Shown here piece by piece: positions 7,377 through 13,638 of a stretch of DNA of 14,677 nucleotides. The stretch spans positions 1 through 14,677 of the forward strand of contig CATXSD010000060.1 of NCBI GenBank assembly GCA_958402075.1, written 5' to 3'. The translations under genes and the position numbers were made by a program. Position 1 is the stretch's first letter. The number at the start of each line of letters is the position of its first letter. Under the pieces are notes generated by a model, which ran no database searches, had not been told where the DNA came from, and saw only the letters and a program-made list of their open reading frames with translations. Source of the DNA: Mediterranea massiliensis (lineage in GTDB: Bacteria > Bacteroidota > Bacteroidia > Bacteroidales > Bacteroidaceae).

Positions 7377-9236
7377 TTAATAACCGTAGTAGTTTACCAG
7401 CTGGCCGTTGCTGCCATCGATAAATACCTTCCAGATAGGCCAGAACATCTTTTCGTTAGGATCGTTGACATAGAGATAGTCAATGTAGCGCTGGATGCGC
7501 GTATTGTTCTCTTGGATGTTTTTGTTGGCTTCGTCGTCACTGCCGCTTCCCTCTTCACGGAAGACGAACCAGTAGGAGCTTTCAGTGAAATTCTCTTTCC
7601 CGTAGTCATCTGTATCGCCGGCTTCCAAGCCATAGACTGTATATCCGTCTGCGTCTGTAGGAGCGGCATCCAGTCCTTCATTGTAGTAAATCTTGGCGGG
7701 ATAGCTGGAATATTCTCCTGTACGCTTGGCCAGACGTTCTATCTTGGCTTTTGTTTCGGCTAAAGCGTTGCTCAACTGTCCCCAGCGCATCAGGTCTACT
7801 TTGCGGATGGCTTCTCCGGCAAACTCGAATTTACGCTGGTCCATAATTTCCTGTTGAAAAGCTTCCTGGCTGGCTGTGGCATTGCTGAGGATGGCCGAAA
7901 CCTTGTCGGAAGGATATGCGCGGTTCAGGACCGGCTGCATGTACTGGCCGGCGTTGCCGGGACCGTTCAGCATGTTTTCGGCTTCGGCTGCCATCAGGTA
8001 GATGTCTGCATAGCGCATTACCTGGAAGTTGATGCCGTCGTCGTTTGTTGATGTCACGATGCGCTTCATCCATTCGAAACGGAGCTTGCCAAAACTCCAA
8101 CCGCCACCGGAAGTTCCGCTGATGGTTTTGTTGGAGGTTGTCTTGTCGCCGTCCCACGTATAAGGCAGGCAAGTGATGTCGCGGCGTACATCGTCCTTGT
8201 CGTAGTCATACCACAGCGTGGGAGTCGGACCGTTGACACCACCTTTGGCCAGCTTGGTCCATTGGTCTACCTCGGCGTGCTTGCCACCCCAGGTGTAGAG
8301 CACACGGCCACGGCCGCTGGCGAAAGGAATTTCGTAAATGGATTCCTGTCCGGCAGAAACTTTTTCCTCACACAGGTTGCGGAAGTTTTGCTCGAACGAA
8401 CCTAACTGGTTGCAGCCCTGGTTGATGACGCTTACGCATTCGTCCAGTGCGATCTTGTACATCTCGCGGCGTTCTGTTTCGTCTTGGATGTTGTAGCGCA
8501 AACCCTCGTTGGGCCATTGGGAGTAGCCTGCCAGGAAGAGGGCTACACGGGCACGCAGACCTTTGGCAAAGGCCTTGCTGCAACGCTCTACAGAAGTGGT
8601 ATAGCTGTTCTCGTTCGGCCATCCCAAATAATTTTCTGCTTCCAGCAGGTCGTCCAACACCTTCTTCAATACGGTCACACGGTCTGTACGGGGCAGGTAG
8701 ATAGTCTCTGACGTATTGGATTCAAAGCGGTAGGGTACGTCTCCCCAGGCTTTTACCAGATCGAAGTAGATGAAGCTGCGAAGTGTCAGCAGCTCGCCGT
8801 AGAGTTGGGCCAGATTGGCATTGGTCAGGTCGGCATTTTCTTTCATGCCTTCAAGAGCCTTGTTGGCGCGTTCAATGCCTTCATACATATAGTTCCACGC
8901 ATTGTTGGTGGTGTTCATGTAGGTGTTGTCCGCACTGGCGGAATAAGCGGCCAGAGATATTTCCTTGTCTGTGTACGGGTCCTTGGAGTCGTCCGCGTAA
9001 TTGTTGTATATTTCACAATCGGTGTTGATGCCGAAATAGGGGATGAAACGACCGCGGTAGGAGTTGGTCTGGCCAAATGATTCGTGGATGGCCATGACTG
9101 CTGCGTCTGCCAAACCTTCTGTTGAGAAGATCAAGTCGGTACTCAAGGTTGACTTGGCCGGCGCCTCCAAGTCGCAGGATGTAACGGTGAGCATGCCGCC
9201 GGCAAACAAGCTGAGAATATATGCTAATTTTTTCAT
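7377..9236 (-). CDS. susD: SusD-family (RagB/SusD) outer-membrane glycan-binding lipoprotein
   Basis: A 619-residue lipoprotein in the standard place after susC (24 bases between them). The signal peptide MKKLAYILSLFAGGMLTVTSC ends in the lipobox T-S-C with Cys21. The N-terminal SusD-like half contains the family hallmarks NNAWNYMYEGIERANKALEGM and a long helical (TPR-like) stretch with LYGELLTLRSFIYFDLVKAWGDVPY. The C-terminal half has the signature MRYADIYLMAAEAENML followed by FEFAGEAIRKVDLMRWG, both typical of the family. The protein forms the lid of the SusC barrel on the cell surface and hands oligosaccharide to it. At 619 residues it is a little longer than many SusD proteins (about 500-600). 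The sugar cannot be read from the sequence. The call is homolog-level: this is not the starch SusD. Confidence 0.96.
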   Translation of the reverse strand: MKKLAYILSLFAGGMLTVTSCDLEAPAKSTLSTDLIFSTEGLADAAVMAIHESFGQTNSYRGRFIPYFGINTDCEIYNNYADDSKDPYTDKEISLAAYSASADNTYMNTTNNAWNYMYEGIERANKALEGMKENADLTNANLAQLYGELLTLRSFIYFDLVKAWGDVPYRFESNTSETIYLPRTDRVTVLKKVLDDLLEAENYLGWPNENSYTTSVERCSKAFAKGLRARVALFLAGYSQWPNEGLRYNIQDETERREMYKIALDECVSVINQGCNQLGSFEQNFRNLCEEKVSAGQESIYEIPFASGRGRVLYTWGGKHAEVDQWTKLAKGGVNGPTPTLWYDYDKDDVRRDITCLPYTWDGDKTTSNKTISGTSGGGWSFGKLRFEWMKRIVTSTNDDGINFQVMRYADIYLMAAEAENMLNGPGNAGQYMQPVLNRAYPSDKVSAILSNATASQEAFQQEIMDQRKFEFAGEAIRKVDLMRWGQLSNALAETKAKIERLAKRTGEYSSYPAKIYYNEGLDAAPTDADGYTVYGLEAGDTDDYGKENFTESSYWFVFREEGSGSDDEANKNIQENNTRIQRYIDYLYVNDPNEKMFWPIWKVFIDGSNGQLVNYYGY

Positions 9237-9260
9237 TATCAGATGTGATTTGAATGGTTA

Positions 9261-12200
9261 TTAGAAATTGATGTTTACACCGATGACCCACTGGCGGCTC
9301 TTGGGATAAGCCGAATAGTCTACACCCGGAGTCAGGTTCGTGCGGCGCATGGTCGATACTTCCGGATCGAAGCCTGAATAGTTCGTGAGGCAGAACAGGT
9401 TATAGGCGGTGGCATAGAAGCGCAGGTTGCTGATGTGTATCTTCTTCAACAGGCTTTGGGGTAGGGTGTAACCCAAGGTCAAGGTGTTGAGGCGCAGGAA
9501 CGAACCGTCTTCTACGTAGTAGTCGGTCAGGACGTACTTGCTGGTATAAGGCGACCACATGGTGGTGTTGGCGTTCAGGGCAGCCAGTGCTTCTGCATTG
9601 TTCCAATCCAGGAAGTTGCCGTTGGCGTCGATGTTGGTCCAACGTGAGCCGGAGGCCATGGTGGAAATCAGGTTACGGTACTGGTATTTGGACGTCTGGG
9701 TATATTCGATGGCATTGGCATTGTACACGTCGTTGCCGATGCTGAAGTTGAAGTTGGCGCTCAGGTCGAAACCGTACAGGCGTGCATTGATGTTGAAACC
9801 GCCGATGGCGTCGGGGTTGGTGTCACCGATAATCTGACGGTCGGCCGTCGTGATGGAGCCGGTCTTTTCGGCTTTGGTCTCTTTCAGCTTCATGGAGCCG
9901 GGACGAACGGCACCGATGATACCGCTGGCGTCTGCCACACCTTCTTTCAGTACCCAGGTGCCGGCTGCTTGGGAAGCCGCGATGTCGAAGTCGGATACTT
10001 CATAGCGTCCGTCGCTGACGTATCCCCAAATCTGTCCGATGGGTTCGCCAGTCTTGATGACAAAGTCCTGGTCGATTTCTGTAGAAGCCCACAGGGTAGC
10101 GATGTTGTCAATGGACTGGAGGTCGCCCAACGATACTACCTTGTTCTTGTTGATGGAGATGTTGGCACCCAGACTCAGGCCGAAGTTCTTCTTGTTGACG
10201 GCCGTATAGTTGACGGTGAACTCGAAACCGCGGTTTTGGGTTTCACCCATGTTGCGGTACTGGTAGGTGTATCCGGTTCCTGATACTGGATATTCGATCA
10301 AGAGGTTCTTGGTATTGTTCCAGTAGCCTTCGATGGTACCGTTGATGCGGCCGCCTAGGAAGCTGTAGTCCAAACCGAGGTTGCGTGTATAGGTGGTTTC
10401 CCACTTCAGGTCGGGATTGGCCATTGTAGCCGTAGCGGCCAGGATGTTGTCGTAGCCATTGATCCAGGCTGTTGTCTTGAACTGGTAGCTCTGGTTGATC
10501 ACGTCGGCTGGAATGTTGTTGTTACCGGCGGTACCGTAGCTGAAACGCAATTTCAAGTCGTCCAGCCAGCTGCGTGTCCCTTCCATGAACGGTTCGGAAG
10601 AAATACGCCATGCTAAGGCTGCCGAGGGGAAGAAGCCCCAGCGGTTGCCGTCGGCGAACTTGGAAGAACCGTCGGCGCGGAAGGTAGCGCTTACCAGGTA
10701 TTTGCTGTCATAGTCATAGTTGACACGGCCGAAATAAGAAAGAAGGATGTCGTCCGGATCGTAGAAGTTTTCAATCTCTTGCGGGGAGGTACCGGCCATG
10801 TTGGTCAGTTTCCAAGCTTCGCTGGAAGTAACCCAGTCGGGGAAACCTACAACTACGTTGGTCAGCAATTCGTTCTTCTCCAATACATATTCGTGACCTA
10901 CCAGAGCATTGAGGTGGTGCAGGCTGCCTTTTGCAAACAACTTTTCGAAATCGTAGTTCAAGGTATTGGTATTGCGGATCTTGGTACGATACTGTTTGGT
11001 CAGTTCGATGGCGGGCTTGCCTTGGGCGTCTGCCGGTACGTTGTTGCGTACGTAGTAGGTGGTAGTTCCGTAGAAGCGGTCTCTGTCATACTTATAGGTG
11101 TCGTAACCCAGTTCGGTCTTGAACTTCAGGTTGTCGATGATTTCCCAGGTAACGGCGCCTGCCATGTTCAGCTGGGTGCGGAAGCGGCGTTCGTCGTTGT
11201 CGCGCAGGGCGGTCAGCGGATTGTAGAAGGAAGAGTTGGTTCCGTCATCGTCGCCCGCGTCGGATACACCTTCTACCGGGAACGGAGTGTATTGTACGGC
11301 ATAGCGCAGACGCTTGTCGGTGTTCAGCGTACTGCTTGTTTCGTTGGCACCGGCACCGTTGATTTTGGTCTTCGACCAGCGGGCCTGCAGGTCTACCGAG
11401 ATGCGCTTGTTGATTTTGCCGTTCAGCTTCAGGCTCAGGTTGTCACGCTTGAAGTTGGACATCTGCATGATGGCCTTGTCGTCCATGTGGGCGTAGTTGA
11501 AGGCATATTTTACTCGGTCGCTACCGCCGTTGATGCTGACATTGTGGTTGAACGTGTGTCCTGTGCGGCCGAAAGTGAGGTCTTGCCAGTCGTTCGTAGC
11601 CACATTGTCGTACAGGTCGATGTCGTTGTAGCTGCCGAAGTGTTCTTCATAGGTGGTTACATCGCCCAGAATGTTGGCCAGTTCGTACTGCCATTCGGCA
11701 TAGTCACGTGCGCTGAGCACGTCCAGCGTCTTGGCCACTTTCTTCCAGCTGTAGTAGGCGTTGTAGCTGACGTTCACCTTGCCTTCCTTGCCCGACTTGG
11801 TGGTGACGAGGATAACGCCGTTGGCACCACGCGAACCATAGATGGCGGTGGAGGAGGCGTCTTTCAGGACGGTGATGTCTTCGATTTCAGAGGCGGGGAT
11901 GTCGGAGATGGATTCAACGGGGAAGCCGTCCACGATGTACAGAGGTTCGTTGCTCTGCGTGATGGAGCCGCCACCACGTACGCGGATGGTCATTTCCGCA
12001 TCGGGCGAACCTTCGGTAGTGGTAATCTGCACACCGGCCATCTTACCCGTCAGGGCCTCTGTAGCGTTGGCTACCGGCACGGCGGCCAGTACGTCCGAGT
12101 TGACCGTAGCGACCGATCCCGTCAGGTCTTTTTTCTTCACGGAGCCATAGCCGATGACTACGACTTCTTCCAATGCCTGCGCATCGTCTTCCATGGTGAT

Positions 12201-12500
12201 GTCAATTCTGGTTTTTCCTTTGACGGCCACTTCTTGGGTTGCCATACCTACGTACGAGAAGACGATGGTGGCATGGGCGGGAACACTCAAGGTGTAGTTT
12301 CCGTCGATGTCGGTAATGGTACCGTTGCCGGTATTCCCTTTTTCAACTACGGAAGCGCCGATGACGGTTTCTCCCGTTCTGTCTTTCACGGTACCCTTTA
12401 CGGTTACGTTTTGCGCGGATACGCTGAGCGATATCAAGGCTACCAAGAAGGATAGTAGCGCGGCGCGCGTGGTTTTCATTTTGTTAGACATTCTTTGCAT
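9261..12500 (-). CDS. susC: SusC-family (RagA) TonB-dependent outer-membrane glycan transporter
   Basis: A 1079-residue outer-membrane importer. The ATG at 12500 is used because an AT-rich leader precedes it; ATGs at 12491 and 12479 are also possible, and the one at 12479 begins the most compact signal peptide (MKTTRAALLSFLVALISLSVSAQ). Residues ~32-105 are the carboxypeptidase-regulatory-like domain (VKGTVKDRTGETVIGASV..). A TonB box follows (EEVVVIGYG at 111-119), then the plug domain with RVRGGGSITQSNEPLYIVDG (173-192) and TAIYGSRGANGVILVTTKSG (218-237). The rest is a 22-strand barrel ending in the terminal aromatic N-I-N-F expected for outer-membrane insertion. No FecR-type N-terminal extension is present, so control by an anti-sigma factor is unlikely, in keeping with the HTCS nearby. 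It is the first gene of the operon susC-susD-beta-helix lipoprotein. The imported glycan is not specified by the sequence. Confidence 0.97.
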   Translation of the reverse strand: MQRMSNKMKTTRAALLSFLVALISLSVSAQNVTVKGTVKDRTGETVIGASVVEKGNTGNGTITDIDGNYTLSVPAHATIVFSYVGMATQEVAVKGKTRIDITMEDDAQALEEVVVIGYGSVKKKDLTGSVATVNSDVLAAVPVANATEALTGKMAGVQITTTEGSPDAEMTIRVRGGGSITQSNEPLYIVDGFPVESISDIPASEIEDITVLKDASSTAIYGSRGANGVILVTTKSGKEGKVNVSYNAYYSWKKVAKTLDVLSARDYAEWQYELANILGDVTTYEEHFGSYNDIDLYDNVATNDWQDLTFGRTGHTFNHNVSINGGSDRVKYAFNYAHMDDKAIMQMSNFKRDNLSLKLNGKINKRISVDLQARWSKTKINGAGANETSSTLNTDKRLRYAVQYTPFPVEGVSDAGDDDGTNSSFYNPLTALRDNDERRFRTQLNMAGAVTWEIIDNLKFKTELGYDTYKYDRDRFYGTTTYYVRNNVPADAQGKPAIELTKQYRTKIRNTNTLNYDFEKLFAKGSLHHLNALVGHEYVLEKNELLTNVVVGFPDWVTSSEAWKLTNMAGTSPQEIENFYDPDDILLSYFGRVNYDYDSKYLVSATFRADGSSKFADGNRWGFFPSAALAWRISSEPFMEGTRSWLDDLKLRFSYGTAGNNNIPADVINQSYQFKTTAWINGYDNILAATATMANPDLKWETTYTRNLGLDYSFLGGRINGTIEGYWNNTKNLLIEYPVSGTGYTYQYRNMGETQNRGFEFTVNYTAVNKKNFGLSLGANISINKNKVVSLGDLQSIDNIATLWASTEIDQDFVIKTGEPIGQIWGYVSDGRYEVSDFDIAASQAAGTWVLKEGVADASGIIGAVRPGSMKLKETKAEKTGSITTADRQIIGDTNPDAIGGFNINARLYGFDLSANFNFSIGNDVYNANAIEYTQTSKYQYRNLISTMASGSRWTNIDANGNFLDWNNAEALAALNANTTMWSPYTSKYVLTDYYVEDGSFLRLNTLTLGYTLPQSLLKKIHISNLRFYATAYNLFCLTNYSGFDPEVSTMRRTNLTPGVDYSAYPKSRQWVIGVNINF

Positions 12501-12526
12501 GTTATTAAATAAAAAGTTAATTTTCG

Positions 12527-12554
12527 ATTAAGTGTGTTCGACCACACTGTTAAT
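12527..12554 (-). promoter_or_regulatory. Hairpin in the susC mRNA leader
   Basis: On the minus strand AGTGTGGTCGAACACACT (12531-12548) is an 18-base palindrome with one mismatched pair. ATTA/TAAT arms at 12551-12554 and 12527-12530 extend it with a 2-base bulge. It sits between the predicted susC transcription start (about 12557) and the ATG at 12500, so it would be folded in the message. It could also be a DNA operator. Confidence 0.5.
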
Positions 12555-12563
12555 TCATCGGTG

Positions 12564-12571
12564 CAAATGTA
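12564..12571 (-). promoter_or_regulatory. Bacteroides-type -7 element for the susC operon
   Basis: The minus strand reads TACATTTG, an exact match to TAnnTTTG, about 64 bases upstream of the susC ATG. A good -33 TTTG is missing at the expected place (around 12591-12594), as is common for promoters that need an activator. It is the only good match found between the HAD gene and susC. Confidence 0.55.
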
Positions 12572-12592
12572 TACGATTGTAAACGAGAGAAT

Positions 12593-12627
12593 GTGGAATA
12601 TTTGTTCTTAGGGTGGGAAATTTTGTT
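12593..12627 (-). promoter_or_regulatory. Candidate activator (HTCS) operator: 21-base-phased direct repeat
   Basis: On the minus strand AACAAAATTTCC begins at 12627 and AACAAATATTCC begins at 12606. They agree in 10 of 12 bases and start exactly 21 bases apart, two helical turns. Relative to the -7 element the pair covers roughly -36 to -70, where an AraC-type activator would touch RNA polymerase. Assignment to the HTCS is inference. Confidence 0.45.
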
Positions 12628-12663
12628 ATGTGTGCAGACTTTCAGAATAATCGGCCCGGAAAC

Positions 12664-12677
12664 ATGCTATATAGCAT
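12664..12677. promoter_or_regulatory. Perfect 14-base palindrome upstream of the susC promoter
   Basis: ATGCTATATAGCAT is its own reverse complement. It lies about 93 bases upstream of the susC -7 element and about 120 bases past the HAD stop. It could be an operator for a dimeric regulator; its partner is unknown. Confidence 0.35.
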
Positions 12678-12772
12678 AAATATCCGTCTGAGTGTCTTCA
12701 TGGTGAGGTTGACGGCGTTCGGGCGGACGTTCCCGGACAGAGGGAGCCGGGTGTATTTTTTGATGCGGCAGG

Positions 12773-12792
12773 CGGACGGGAAACACCGTCCG
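12773..12792 (-). terminator. Possible weak terminator hairpin after the HAD gene
   Basis: The arms CGGACGG (12773-12779) and CCGTCCG (12786-12792) pair perfectly around a 6-base loop, four bases past the HAD stop codon. In the minus direction there is no T-run after the stem, so termination efficiency is doubtful and some read-through into the susC region is possible. Confidence 0.3.
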
Positions 12793-12796
12793 GGGC

Positions 12797-13450
12797 TTAA
12801 CCCAGGACGATGTCGGCTATTTCTTCCGTTTTTCCAACAATGTATCTCGGACAGAGGGCTTCCAGTTCGGTGCGCGGACGGAACCCCCAGGTGACGCCGC
12901 AGGCGGTGACGCGGGCGTTGAGTGCCGTCTGCATGTCGACGGCCGAGTCGCCCACATAGAGGGTGTCGGCGGCATCGATGCCTGTGTCTTTGAGGATGTC
13001 GAAGACGACGGTCGGGTCGGGCTTGGGACTGACACCGTCGCGCTGGCCGTAGACGGCGGCGAAGCGGATGGCGGGGAAGTAGTGGGCGATGAGCTTGCGG
13101 GTGGCCGACTGGTATTTGTTCGAGGCCACGGCCAGCTGGATGTGTCGCTCCTGGAGCTGGGCAAGGAGTTCGGGGATGCCCGGATAGGGACGGCTCTTGT
13201 CGGCGTTGTGCAGGTCGTAGTGGGGGACGAATTGGGCGCGTATCTTCAGGACGTTGGCTTCGGTCTTCTGGCCTTCGGGCAGGGCGCGTTCGAAGAGCTT
13301 GTTGATGCCGTTGCCCACCATGAACTTGTAGGCCGATTCGTCGTGTGTGGGGTAGCCCAGTGTGCTGAGGGCGTAGTTGGTGCTTTGTGCCAGGTCGGCA
13401 ATGGTGTTCAGCAGGGTGCCGTCGAGGTCGAATATAACCAGTTTTTTCAT
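12797..13450 (-). CDS. gph: HAD-family phosphatase, phosphoglycolate phosphatase (Gph)-like
   Basis: A 217-residue cytoplasmic hydrolase. The ATG at 13450 is chosen over a longer upstream frame because a strong Shine-Dalgarno precedes it and the protein then begins MKKLVIFDLDGT, the normal family start. All four HAD motifs are visible: motif I D8-L-D10-G-T with nucleophile Asp8 and acid/base Asp10; motif II Ser110 in AVASNK; motif III Lys143 in SPKPDP; motif IV Asp168 and Asp172 in YVGDSAVDM. The insert between motifs I and II is an alpha-helical C1 cap, as in phosphoglycolate phosphatase and beta-phosphoglucomutase relatives. The usual role is removal of phosphate from 2-phosphoglycolate or small sugar phosphates; the substrate cannot be fixed from sequence, so the gene symbol is tentative. 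It lies between the GH43 gene and susC on the same strand but has its own -7 element and ribosome site, suggesting independent expression. Confidence 0.9.
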   Translation of the reverse strand: MKKLVIFDLDGTLLNTIADLAQSTNYALSTLGYPTHDESAYKFMVGNGINKLFERALPEGQKTEANVLKIRAQFVPHYDLHNADKSRPYPGIPELLAQLQERHIQLAVASNKYQSATRKLIAHYFPAIRFAAVYGQRDGVSPKPDPTVVFDILKDTGIDAADTLYVGDSAVDMQTALNARVTACGVTWGFRPRTELEALCPRYIVGKTEEIADIVLG

Positions 13451-13460
13451 TTTTATGGGT

Positions 13461-13467
13461 CCTCCTT
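13461..13467 (-). promoter_or_regulatory. Strong Shine-Dalgarno of the HAD gene
   Basis: The minus strand reads AAGGAGG, followed after ten bases (ACCCATAAAA) by the ATG at 13450. It decides the HAD start. None of the other complete genes here has such a site, and Bacteroidales genes usually lack one. Confidence 0.7.
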
Positions 13468-13489
13468 GATTTCTTCTTGGATTTTGGCG

Positions 13490-13497
13490 CAAAAGTA
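13490..13497 (-). promoter_or_regulatory. Bacteroides-type -7 element for the HAD gene
   Basis: The minus strand reads TACTTTTG, an exact TAnnTTTG match, 40 bases upstream of the ATG at 13450. The predicted leader is about 30-35 bases and contains the Shine-Dalgarno. No clear -33 TTTG was found. Confidence 0.5.
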
Positions 13498-13517
13498 GCA
13501 TTTATTTCGATAGGACG

Positions 13518-13599
13518 GCATGGCGCGGGAGGAAAAGCATTGCTTTACGGGGAAGAAAACAGCCTTTTCCTGCCCGTAAAGCATTGTTTGGCGGGAAAA
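13518..13599 (-). repeat. Second array of degenerate ~20-base TTTTCC-type units, one inverted
   Basis: Read on the minus strand, units at 13599-13581, 13559-13537 and 13536-13518 (19, 23 and 19 bases) each begin TTTTC, continue into a C-rich core and end in ATGC. The first reads TTTTCCCGCCAAACAATGC. A copy in the opposite orientation lies at 13565-13586 on the plus strand (TTTTCCTGCCCGTAAAGCA..), matching the unit at 13559-13537. The plan (TTTTCCC start, AAAC core, ~20-22 base period, just after a stop codon, in the sense of the preceding gene) resembles the array at 5452-5561. Confidence 0.65.
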
Positions 13600-13602
13600 G
13601 GC
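13562..13602 (-). terminator. Hairpin terminator of the GH43 gene, built from repeat units
   Basis: The arms 13562-13574 and 13590-13602 pair over 13 positions with one mismatch (GCCTTTTCC against GGAAAAGGC is perfect) around a 15-base loop. In the minus direction the stem is followed by TGTTTTCTT, a T-rich tail, 37 bases past the GH43 stop codon. A competing hairpin (13541-13551 with 13573-13583) overlaps it. Confidence 0.6.
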
Positions 13603-13638
13603 CGAATGTCTTTCCGGAGGAGGCCGGAGTTGTTCTCT

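Noticed and set aside
10779..12455. 558-codon plus-strand open frame opposite susC
   Set aside because: Fully antisense to the plug and barrel part of a clear SusC protein; Val/Gly-rich, without domains.
12613..12894. 93-codon plus-strand frame between susC and the HAD gene
   Set aside because: Runs into the HAD coding region in antisense, has no ribosome site or family motif and crosses the susC control region.
13451..13501. N-terminal extension of the HAD protein to 13501
   Set aside because: The added residues are basic and unlike the family, and would cover the Shine-Dalgarno and -7 element; the ATG at 13450 gives the standard DLDGT-proximal start.
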